The position numbers and the translations under genes are program-made. This document shows positions 18,290 to 26,266 of a DNA stretch of 64,000 nucleotides, in pieces (within the stretch, counting starts at the first letter, position 1; each line of letters starts with the position of its first letter). Source of the stretch: Paludibacter sp. GTDB taxonomy: Bacteria > Bacteroidota > Bacteroidia > Bacteroidales > Paludibacteraceae. The DNA lies in the NCBI GenBank assembly GCA_030655595.1, contig JAUSNQ010000087.1:1-64000 (forward strand), in the 5' to 3' direction. Below the pieces are notes generated by a model. That model ran no database searches. It worked only from the letters and a program-made list of their open reading frames with translations, and had not been told where the DNA came from.

Positions 18290-20077
18290 TTATTTAGCAC
18301 AAGCTCCAATCGACGTTTTTCCAACACGTGTTTTCCCAAGCTGATCGAATGTAGTTATATCGTCGGAAATAACCGGATCGAAGTTTAAGCCTAGTATCGA
18401 CAATTGTGCCGATGTCATGCCAAATGTTTCCGCAGGATTACCACTTCCGGTAAGCAGACATGTATAACCAACACCTCCATTGTTAGCAAAAGGAGCCAAC
18501 ATGGTTGCAGGATTAAATGTCTGGCCGTTAACCTCATTCCCTGAACCGCCATATACTAATCCGGAAATAATCGTATAAGATTTATTGTAATTTACAGCAG
18601 CTGGCGCATAAATATCGCCTACATTTCCACCTCCCAGATTTCCTGAAATGATGGAGTTATAAATACTGAGCGTACAGTTGGCATCATTCACCCTGATGCC
18701 ACCACTCGCATCAGCGGAACCATTTGAAACATTACCGGTAACAGTTGAACTGATTAAGTCGAACCTGACTGTAGTGGTGTTCGCATACAAACAAATACCA
18801 GCTCCTGAGTTAGTTGCATGTGTAGAATTATTCCCGAAAACAGTACCGTTCACCATCAAACCAATTGAATTTTCGCGACCATAATAACCTGCTTTGTGGG
18901 CAGCATAATTGTTATCTATAGTGGTATTGAACATATACGTTTTTGAAGGAACAGAAGCATTGAAGGCATAAATACCTCCTCCAACACCTGAGTTTCCATT
19001 AAAAGAAACAGCTGAATTTATCAGATAAACGGTAGATCCGTCGTTCCAGATTGCACCTCCGTTTGCTGCACTTGCACTGGTACCCGTGTTTTTATCAATA
19101 GAACAACTGATGAATGTAACATGAGCCGTTGAGAATATATATAATCCAGGAGTATGATAATCTGCCTTATTCTCATGTATCCGACAATTTTTGAATTCTA
19201 CAACCGATCTTGCAATCACACCGGCTCCACCATTTAAACGCGGATAATTAAGGCCATTTATATTCAAATTAGCAGTTCCACTTGCTGCTGATTTACCTCC
19301 TGTGATATTGATGTTTTCGAAAACAATCTTACGACCTTCTTCAACAGGAGCAGTAACCATGATTACGTGGTATGCAAATTGTCCATTCATACTTCCACTT
19401 AACGTTGTTGTGTTAACGGAAGGGTCAACTTGTGCGCCGCTGGAAGCATCTGCAGGATAACCTCCAATTAAGGAGATATTCTTTTTAATTTCAAAGGTCA
19501 GATCGCCCGGATTTGAATCGCTGCCTCCTGTTGCAACCACGGTCGGTGTGTAGGTTCCCGCAGCAATATGAATTTGATCGTTGGTTTCGGCCAAAGCAAG
19601 CGCATTATCAAGGGTCGTTGCTGTTTCCCAGGTCAAACCATCGTTGATTGTACTCCCATCAACCTTAACATACAGCATAGTTGCAACATCCGGTAGCGGA
19701 TCACCTGCTTCCTGCTTAATAATGATGATGTTTTCATATTCTTGTGTAATCCATGCCGTTAATCGTGCGGTTCTTACAGATGTAGTTGGATTTTTGGCGA
19801 CTGAAAAAGCAACAGAGTCAGATTCCTCTCCGCGTTGGGTATTTACTGTTACCCAATCTGCATCCGACTTTACTCTCCAGGGAAGATTGGCGGTAAGCAT
19901 GACTTTATAGTTAGCAACATCCTTGCCTACAAAAATTGTATCTGATTCACCGAAAACCATATTCGGATCTTTAGGCTTGAAACTACCCAGATCTTCTTCA
20001 ACACATGAAAAAGTTCCAAAAATGAGTAAGCCTAGTAATAGTCGGAAAAATATTGTTTTTTTCTGAATTTTAATCAT
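18290..20077 (-). CDS. BACON-domain lipoprotein with parallel beta-helix
   Basis: A 595-residue surface lipoprotein. The lipobox GTFSC makes Cys25 the acylated residue. Residues 45-125 form a BACON domain (LPWRVKSDADWVTV is typical), often a spacer or glycan-binding domain in PUL lipoproteins. From 135 to the end it is a beta-helix of the same family as its neighbours, closest to the N-terminal part of the fusion gene at 14524 (both contain KAGYYGRE and GGVGAGIYAFN-like stretches). It ends soon after the DQLGKTR cap and has no T9SS domain: lipidation replaces T9SS as its way to the surface. It is probably a surface glycan-binding protein for the SusC/SusD pair. Catalysis is not evident. Confidence 0.85.
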   Translation of the reverse strand: MIKIQKKTIFFRLLLGLLIFGTFSCVEEDLGSFKPKDPNMVFGESDTIFVGKDVANYKVMLTANLPWRVKSDADWVTVNTQRGEESDSVAFSVAKNPTTSVRTARLTAWITQEYENIIIIKQEAGDPLPDVATMLYVKVDGSTINDGLTWETATTLDNALALAETNDQIHIAAGTYTPTVVATGGSDSNPGDLTFEIKKNISLIGGYPADASSGAQVDPSVNTTTLSGSMNGQFAYHVIMVTAPVEEGRKIVFENINITGGKSAASGTANLNINGLNYPRLNGGAGVIARSVVEFKNCRIHENKADYHTPGLYIFSTAHVTFISCSIDKNTGTSASAANGGAIWNDGSTVYLINSAVSFNGNSGVGGGIYAFNASVPSKTYMFNTTIDNNYAAHKAGYYGRENSIGLMVNGTVFGNNSTHATNSGAGICLYANTTTVRFDLISSTVTGNVSNGSADASGGIRVNDANCTLSIYNSIISGNLGGGNVGDIYAPAAVNYNKSYTIISGLVYGGSGNEVNGQTFNPATMLAPFANNGGVGYTCLLTGSGNPAETFGMTSAQLSILGLNFDPVISDDITTFDQLGKTRVGKTSIGACAK

Positions 20078-20147
20078 AATATATACTTTAATTAGATTCT
20101 TGATATTTATTAAACGGATTCTAAATATGATTTATATAGAACCTTTT

Positions 20148-21071
20148 TTAATTACCCGAGATGATTAGTAAACCGTTTGCTACAGCTCTTTCTGCTCCTC
20201 CATTGTCCGATGGCCAATTTCTTATTTCAAATCGGTCGTCAGTAAAATCCGGCGTATTCCTGATAAAGAAAGTTGTGGAACCTCCACCGTCAAGGTTGAC
20301 TGAGTTGTAAGCTCCAAGAGCCATCATACATTTAGCGAGTTCTTCAAAATTCATCCCGTTGGAGTACCAGAAGTTTCGACCGTCAACAGCCATCATGTAA
20401 ACTTTTTTCTGATCTTTAGATACACCTATACAAGTTCTGGGTTCCACGGATGTGTCCGTTTGTTTGATCAAAATACTGTCAGAAACTAACCAATATAATC
20501 CTCCAACTGCCTCTTTAATATTTTCTTGTACAGCAGGATATGTGGTTCCATCGCCAACCATTGCTTTTTTGTCATTAGTTATTGCAAAAAAGGTGCGGCT
20601 ATCATCCTGAAAAGCTGTTTTAACCGCAACACCTTTCTTGTAAAAAATACTTCTTGGCTGCCCGGTTGTCATGTTATAAAAATCTCCGTTAATTCCACCA
20701 TATACCAAATTTCCTGGTTGATCCGCGAATGTAGCCTGTACCGTCATGGGTTGCATGGCAAACACATTTTGGTTGTTAGGAGAAGAAGCTTCAATGCTGA
20801 TAGCAGGATTGGTCAAGTCAACCTCGAAGATAAAAATCTTCATGGATAAGCCTTTCATCGACAGATACTTTATCTCGGTAGCTACAACACCACTGGTTAC
20901 AGTATAGGTGGTGTCTGTAGATATGTAGGCAAACAAATCGGTTCCGTTAACCAACTTAGCACCGGTTTCTGTTTTGGGTATAGCTTCATAAACTGTCTGG
21001 GTTTCCGGTTCTTCGCAAGCAAATAAACCTATAACGAAGGCTAGTAGAAAATATAATTTTATCTCTTTCAT
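20148..21071 (-). CDS. Phosphodiester glycosidase (NAGPA/DUF2233) lipoprotein
   Basis: A 307-residue enzyme of the same family as the 8484 product and the C-terminal half of the 14524 product. The lipobox GLFAC gives Cys19, so it is membrane-anchored. Motifs are INGDFY (127-132), EPRTCIG with Arg212, VDGR (229-232) and NLDGGGSTT (259-267). It is very similar to the fused copy over its whole mature length. It comes directly after SusD in the operon (23 bp gap), the usual place for the first processing enzyme at the surface. Predicted action is removal of a sugar from a phosphodiester-linked glycan. The exact linkage is unknown. Confidence 0.9.
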   Translation of the reverse strand: MKEIKLYFLLAFVIGLFACEEPETQTVYEAIPKTETGAKLVNGTDLFAYISTDTTYTVTSGVVATEIKYLSMKGLSMKIFIFEVDLTNPAISIEASSPNNQNVFAMQPMTVQATFADQPGNLVYGGINGDFYNMTTGQPRSIFYKKGVAVKTAFQDDSRTFFAITNDKKAMVGDGTTYPAVQENIKEAVGGLYWLVSDSILIKQTDTSVEPRTCIGVSKDQKKVYMMAVDGRNFWYSNGMNFEELAKCMMALGAYNSVNLDGGGSTTFFIRNTPDFTDDRFEIRNWPSDNGGAERAVANGLLIISGN

Positions 21072-21094
21072 GATGCAATAATTTTATTCGTATG

Positions 21095-22366
21095 TTAATA
21101 ATTCGGGTTTGGAGTCAGATTTGGATTTAATTGCAGCTCTCTTCCCGGAATAGGCAGCACATGCTGATGTGGTAATAACTCAAGAACGCTTGCTGCTTTC
21201 CCGGTTCTCACATAATCGTGATACATAAAGTTTTCAGCAATAAATTCTTTCTTCCTTTCCAACAAAATTGCATCTATATAAGCATCGTCTGTAGCAGGAA
21301 AAATATCGGTCAATCCACGGAAACGTCTCAATTCATTCAGTCTGCCGACACCATTGTTCCGACCTAGAGCTTCTGCACTAATCAAATATATTTCTGCCAG
21401 ACGTGATATGATAATAGGATCTCTTCCTGCCTGTCCACTCGGATATTTGTTGATGCAGTTACTTCCTGAAACATTTGTAACAGAGATGTCTCTTCTGGTA
21501 TCTGTTGGGTCGTACATATCCATTACAGCCTGAGGAGGTCTATATGCATATTGACCTTTGTTTGGATGTGCATAAGTATAGAACAAATCACCCAGATTAT
21601 TACCGGATTCGGATGATAAATTTTCGAATGCAAAAATAATTTCAGTATTCAGTACTTTTCTGAAAATTTTCTCATAGGAATCCAACCGGTATTTTCCTGA
21701 GGTTATCAAACTCTCGGCTAACAGTCCGGCTTCAATTTTCTTTCCTGCACTCAGCAATACTCTGGCTTTCAATGCCGTTGCCGCATCTTTTGAAACATAA
21801 TAATAACTTGAAGATGTGCCTAAAAGAGAGATAGCCATATCCAAATCCTCTTCTATAAAATTCCAAACATCACTAATAGGGTCACGGGAAACAAGTTCCA
21901 GCGTGTTTTGGCGGATTATGGGCACGTCACCCCATCGGCTTGCTAGACAAAAATATATGTATGCCCTGAAATAATGTGCTTCTCCTTTCACCGTATTTCT
22001 TAGTAGAAAGGTTGAAGTAATATTTTCGGTAATTGAGATGAGGTTGTTTACCTGATACAGTGCTGAAAAATATCCATTCCAACTGCTTGAAATATATCCA
22101 TTTAGAGGATTTAATGTACCATATATCAAATCCTTAGGGTTTCCTGAACTCGTAGAAAGTGTACCCCCCAGTATATCGAAGAATATGAATGCTCTTTCTC
22201 CCGGATCATTTTGTACAGAATTATACATACCCCATCTCAATGCGGGAAGATCCTTTTCTGTAACAGATTCCGGAGCTACAGCAGAATGTGAAAATATATT
22301 CAACGAATCAGCACAAGAAGTAAGCATCAAGGTGCTTAATAGAATTCCTATTATATTTTTTTTCAT
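21095..22366 (-). CDS. SusD/RagB-like glycan-binding lipoprotein
   Basis: A 423-residue partner of the SusC transporter encoded just upstream (19 bp gap). Cys18 in LMLTSCAD is the lipidation site. TPR-type helices are visible (GEAHYFRAYIYFCLASRWGD, 128-147) and the typical family end RELQLNPNLTPNPNY is present. At 423 residues it is short for SusD, usually 500-600, which suggests a reduced loop region and perhaps a small ligand. SusD forms the lid over SusC and captures ligand. The ligand cannot be read from sequence; the neighbours suggest a phosphorylated glycan. Confidence 0.93.
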   Translation of the reverse strand: MKKNIIGILLSTLMLTSCADSLNIFSHSAVAPESVTEKDLPALRWGMYNSVQNDPGERAFIFFDILGGTLSTSSGNPKDLIYGTLNPLNGYISSSWNGYFSALYQVNNLISITENITSTFLLRNTVKGEAHYFRAYIYFCLASRWGDVPIIRQNTLELVSRDPISDVWNFIEEDLDMAISLLGTSSSYYYVSKDAATALKARVLLSAGKKIEAGLLAESLITSGKYRLDSYEKIFRKVLNTEIIFAFENLSSESGNNLGDLFYTYAHPNKGQYAYRPPQAVMDMYDPTDTRRDISVTNVSGSNCINKYPSGQAGRDPIIISRLAEIYLISAEALGRNNGVGRLNELRRFRGLTDIFPATDDAYIDAILLERKKEFIAENFMYHDYVRTGKAASVLELLPHQHVLPIPGRELQLNPNLTPNPNY

Positions 22367-22385
22367 AACTTTTTACTTTTAAATT

Positions 22386-25300
22386 TTAGAAGCTTATGTT
22401 GGCTCCAAAACTAATAGAGCGTGGTTGTGGTACATTCAACAAGTCAACTCCACTAAGCCGAGGATCTGTTTCTGTGCTTACTTCGGGATCGTAACCTGAG
22501 TATCGGCTCAACAAGAAAAGATTGTCACCCTGCACATACAATCGCAGACCTTTGAGATTTAATTTTGACAAGTATTTGTTTGGAACGTTATAACTACAAG
22601 TCAGGTTACGCAACCTTACAAATGAACCGTCTTCGAGCCATCTGTCAGAGTTTCTGTCGTTGTTGGTATCACTGTTCATTGCCCTTGGATATTTATTAGT
22701 GCTACCCGGGCCGGTCCAGCGTTTGTCGACATAATCCTCAAGGATAGCAAATCGCCCCCCCAACCGACCGATGGTAGTACCCTTTCTTTGGTTGTAGACC
22801 ATATTTCCATACATATAAGTAAAGAAAACATCAAGCTGAAAAGCTTTATACCTGAAGGAGTTGTTCCATCCACCAAAGAAGTCGGGTGTGGGTGCATCCA
22901 TCACCTGTCGGTCGTTGTCGTTGATGATATTGTTACTGTCTGCATCCAACCATTTTACGTCACCAGCTCTGATTCCCAAGTCGTAAAATTCCTGAGGTAC
23001 TTCTCCGTCATATTGATAGATTCCTTCCATTTTAAACAAATAGAATGCACCGAGTTCTTTGCCAACTTGCAAAGCACGATTTGCTCCGATTGACAAAGGT
23101 TTATCATCACCCAGTAATGAGGTGATTTGATTTTTATTAGTTGAAATATTAAATTGTGATATCCAGTTTATGCTGCCAATCCTGAAATCGGTATTGAGCG
23201 TAAATTCAAGACCTACGTTACGCATTGAACCAATGTTACTCATGATACTGGTAACTCCGCTAGTTGCATGTATAGGCATACTATATAAAAGATTGTTTGT
23301 ATTTTTCAGGTAAGCATCAACAATCAAATTGATCCGACCTTTGAGAAATTCCATATCAAGACCAACATCATATTGATCGGCAGTTTCCCAGGTAAGTTTA
23401 TTGTTCCCGAAAGAAGTTACTGCAATACCACTCACTTCTCCATAATTCTTTCCTCCAGACATCAGGGATTGATATGCGTAATTGCCGATTCCATCCTGAT
23501 TACCTGTTTTACCATAACTAATTCTGAATTTCATATCAACTCCAGAATCTTTCATAAAATCTTCTTTCGACACATTCCAACCTATTGAAGCGGAAGGAAA
23601 CCATCCCCAACGAGTTGATGGAGCAAACTTAGAAGACCCATCTGTACGTAGCGTTAATGTCATGAGATATTTTTCCATGTAAGCCATGGTAGCACGACCA
23701 AAATAGGATTCCATTGCAAACTCCGACAAACTTCCGCTGGCATCATAAATTTCAGATGCAACCGAAAGCACATCAAATGCAGGAGATGGAAAACCTCGTC
23801 CGTCAATCATAGAAGTGTTTGTAGCCGTCTTTTGGTATGAGTGACCAAGCATTACCCCCAGATTTATCTTGCCAAATACATCATTATAATTGAGAATATT
23901 TTCAACCAATGTGTTTTTATTTAACCTATTATATTCAATTATTCGACCGGAACCAGTACTGTATGGGTGATTCTCGTTGTAATAGGTATAATCGTAAGTA
24001 TAACTGAGATCACTGTTAGAAGAACTTTTCCAGGTGAATTTGTCATCGAATTTCAACATGGCGTAGTAACTTCCCAGATAGCGGTAGTTATCAAAATAGG
24101 CTATTTGTTCATTTAAAATCTGAACCGGGTTGTGGAAAATAAGTTCATCTGTACCTCCTTGATAATATGTTCCGTCTGGTTTGATTGGACGGTCGAAAGG
24201 ACGTTGTTCTATAGCTCTGGCTAAGATGGTACTTCCCAGATTTGCACCGGGAACCTGATTGTTCTTTAGGTAATTACCACTAACATTTGCTCCGACTTCA
24301 AGCCATTTTCTTACTTCGTGACTGATTTTTGCTTTGAGATTTATTTTCTGAAGTGCGTTTGATTTAATAATACCTTCCTGACTAGTAATATTTCCACCAA
24401 TGTAGTAATTTGTTTTATTTACACCACCAGAAAATGATATGTCGCCATTGAATGCATGACCGGTTTGAGTTATGTAAGATAACCAATCCGAATCTGGTAA
24501 TCCTTGAAAAGGATTTGAAATTGGCATTTTATAATTGGCATCGCCAATGTTAAGCCCATATTGTCTATTGTAGTTATCAATCCCTTCGTTGTACTGCATG
24601 ACATACGTATCAGAATCTGCAAATTTTAGTTTGTTTTTATTGGCAAATTGAGAGAAACCAGTATTGATATTTAATTTGATATCTGACCTACCCTGTTTTC
24701 CTGACTTTGTAGTGATAACTACTACCCCGTTTGTTCCTCTTGAGCCATAAATTGCAGCTGATGCAGCATCTTTTAATACTTCAATTGATTCTATATCTGT
24801 GAGGTTTAATGTAGCAAGAGAACTCATGGCTTCTCCAAAGTTAAATACATTTGCATTACTATTGGTAATAGGCACTCCATCAACTACATACAATGGCTGA
24901 TTGCTCGCACTTAATGAAGATGCTCCACGAATTGACATTCTTTCTCCCGTACCCAGATTTCCTGATGTAGTTCCAATAGTCAGTCCCGCTACACGTCCTT
25001 CAAGCAACTGACCAGGACTGGCAACATTTCTCATGTTGGTTTCATCAATCTTCACCTTAGAGATTGCATTTGTAACCAACGAACGACGTTGCGTTCCATA
25101 ACCGATAACTACAAGTTCGTCAAGTGCTTTTACATCTTCGTCCAAAATAATCTTTATATTGCTTTTACCATCTATTTGAACAATCTCAGCATAATAACCG
25201 ATGTATGAGATATTCAGTTTTCCGTCAATCGGTGCTTCAATACTGAATTTCCCATCAATATCTGTTATTGTACCGGTATTGGTTCCTTCCAATATAACAG

Positions 25301-25745
25301 TGGCTCCTACGATTTCCTGCCCGTTAAAATCTGTTACAATTCCGGTTACTTTATTTGTATTTTGCTTAGTTGGAACCTTTTCTGCTTTTCTTAACACGAT
25401 CTGTTTACCATCTAAGCTGAAAACTATGTCGGTATCTTCAAAGATCTTTGTAAGTACTTTCTTAATGTCCTCTTTATTAACATTAACGGTTACTTTACGT
25501 GTAACATCAACAATTTTTTTGTTATACAGAAAACGAAATTCTGTTCGGGATTCAATGACATTCAACACATCCTCTACAGGTACATTTCTCATATTCATGG
25601 TAATCGTAGAAGATTGTGCCTGTAGTGTGAAAGTAAAGAATTGCATTAAACCACACATGATAAAAACGAATACAGATCGATTGACTTTAAACCCTAAATC
25701 AGGCTTTATCAGCGATTCAATTTTGTTTTTGAGGATAAAATTCAT
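22386..25745 (-). CDS. SusC-like TonB-dependent transporter with STN signalling domain
   Basis: A 1119-residue outer-membrane transporter. In order: signal sequence (to about 44), STN secretin/TonB short N-terminal domain (46-120), carboxypeptidase-regulatory-like domain (133-203), TonB box region (DELVVIGYGTQ, 209-219), plug and beta-barrel ending in ISFGANISF. The STN domain is the feature by which FecA-type receptors contact an anti-sigma factor, so this transporter probably also signals. A FecI/FecR pair lies about 22 kb away at 47757-49422 and no other is in the window. It is the first gene of the operon running down to 7079. No TAnnTTTG -7 box was found in its upstream region, which fits control by an alternative sigma factor. 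Confidence 0.95.
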   Translation of the reverse strand: MNFILKNKIESLIKPDLGFKVNRSVFVFIMCGLMQFFTFTLQAQSSTITMNMRNVPVEDVLNVIESRTEFRFLYNKKIVDVTRKVTVNVNKEDIKKVLTKIFEDTDIVFSLDGKQIVLRKAEKVPTKQNTNKVTGIVTDFNGQEIVGATVILEGTNTGTITDIDGKFSIEAPIDGKLNISYIGYYAEIVQIDGKSNIKIILDEDVKALDELVVIGYGTQRRSLVTNAISKVKIDETNMRNVASPGQLLEGRVAGLTIGTTSGNLGTGERMSIRGASSLSASNQPLYVVDGVPITNSNANVFNFGEAMSSLATLNLTDIESIEVLKDAASAAIYGSRGTNGVVVITTKSGKQGRSDIKLNINTGFSQFANKNKLKFADSDTYVMQYNEGIDNYNRQYGLNIGDANYKMPISNPFQGLPDSDWLSYITQTGHAFNGDISFSGGVNKTNYYIGGNITSQEGIIKSNALQKINLKAKISHEVRKWLEVGANVSGNYLKNNQVPGANLGSTILARAIEQRPFDRPIKPDGTYYQGGTDELIFHNPVQILNEQIAYFDNYRYLGSYYAMLKFDDKFTWKSSSNSDLSYTYDYTYYNENHPYSTGSGRIIEYNRLNKNTLVENILNYNDVFGKINLGVMLGHSYQKTATNTSMIDGRGFPSPAFDVLSVASEIYDASGSLSEFAMESYFGRATMAYMEKYLMTLTLRTDGSSKFAPSTRWGWFPSASIGWNVSKEDFMKDSGVDMKFRISYGKTGNQDGIGNYAYQSLMSGGKNYGEVSGIAVTSFGNNKLTWETADQYDVGLDMEFLKGRINLIVDAYLKNTNNLLYSMPIHATSGVTSIMSNIGSMRNVGLEFTLNTDFRIGSINWISQFNISTNKNQITSLLGDDKPLSIGANRALQVGKELGAFYLFKMEGIYQYDGEVPQEFYDLGIRAGDVKWLDADSNNIINDNDRQVMDAPTPDFFGGWNNSFRYKAFQLDVFFTYMYGNMVYNQRKGTTIGRLGGRFAILEDYVDKRWTGPGSTNKYPRAMNSDTNNDRNSDRWLEDGSFVRLRNLTCSYNVPNKYLSKLNLKGLRLYVQGDNLFLLSRYSGYDPEVSTETDPRLSGVDLLNVPQPRSISFGANISF

Positions 25746-25813
25746 GATAAATATTAAATTAATTAAAAAATAAGGTTGATTTGATGTAGTTGTTATTTTA
25801 TTACTGAGGTAAT

Positions 25814-25827
25814 CGGAATTAATTCCG
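25814..25827. promoter_or_regulatory. Perfect 14 bp palindrome upstream of susC
   Basis: CGGAATTAATTCCG is a perfect palindrome about 70 bp before the susC start at 25745. Position and symmetry suit a dimeric regulator site. The binding protein is unknown. Confidence 0.35.
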
Positions 25828-26013
25828 GGATAAATGTCAATGATTTATTTCTTCATGGGCACTGTATTTATGATTTGTACTAGTTATACTTTTTTTGACA
25901 CGAAGGTTCATATTTCCATCTTAAAGTCAAATAAAAACCCTCTTCATTAAAAAAGACGTTTGAACGTTAAAAAACCACATAGTTAATTTAACGTGAGATT
26001 AAAATAAATTAAA

Positions 26014-26130
26014 ATTACAAATCATTTCCGATAATACTGCAATTTATAACCTGCTGAAAAAATATGATATCAGAGGAAACTCGTTAATATCTACTTTGCA
26101 AAATTAACTGAAGCGCCTTTTACTCTCATT
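26014..26130. repeat. Direct repeat copy 1 (117 bp, period 136 bp)
   Basis: Imperfect direct repeat of 26150-26266. Alignment holds over the whole length without gaps, including AACCTGCTGAAAAAATATGA (26048 and 26184). Similarity ends abruptly at 26130/26266. Confidence 0.85.
26091..26129 (-). pseudogene. Remnant 3' end of a lost T9SS beta-helix gene
   Basis: In repeat copy 1 the minus strand reads RVKGASVNFAK then a TAG stop. This aligns with RVKEASFKFVK and the TAA stop of the intact gene at 26227. Nothing upstream of about 26130 resembles the rest of that gene. It is therefore a scar left by duplication and deletion of a paralog, with its 3' flank retained. Confidence 0.7.
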
Positions 26131-26149
26131 ACAACTCAAATACATTAAT

Positions 26150-26266
26150 ATTACAAATCATTCCAGAAAATACAGTAATTTTTAACCTGCTGAAAAAATA
26201 TGATATCGGAGGAAACTCGTCAATATTTATTTTACAAATTTAAATGAAGCTTCTTTTACTCTAATT
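26150..26266. repeat. Direct repeat copy 2 (covers the 3' end of the intact beta-helix gene)
   Basis: Second copy of the 117 bp repeat. It contains the last 13 codons, the stop and the 3' flank of the gene at 26227. See copy 1 at 26014. Confidence 0.85.

Larger units (their letters stand above)
25746..26226. other. 481 bp intergenic region upstream of the STN-type susC
   Basis: This is the only gap over 300 bp. It holds a perfect 14 bp palindrome (25814-25827), a near-palindrome ACGTT-TG-AACGT (25956-25967), and the first copy of a 117 bp direct repeat containing a decayed gene end (26014-26130). I find no exact -7 consensus on the minus strand near the susC start and no coding potential beyond the remnant. 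Confidence 0.6.

Noticed and set aside
11075..20077. Repeated DNA in the beta-helix genes as a possible CRISPR or satellite array
   Set aside because: The repetition is at protein level (beta-helix turns and paralogs), with no fixed-length identical repeats or spacers.
25201..25773. 190-residue plus-strand open frame opposite the N-terminus of SusC
   Set aside because: The opposite strand encodes well-defined STN and carboxypeptidase-regulatory domains. The antisense frame has no family features.
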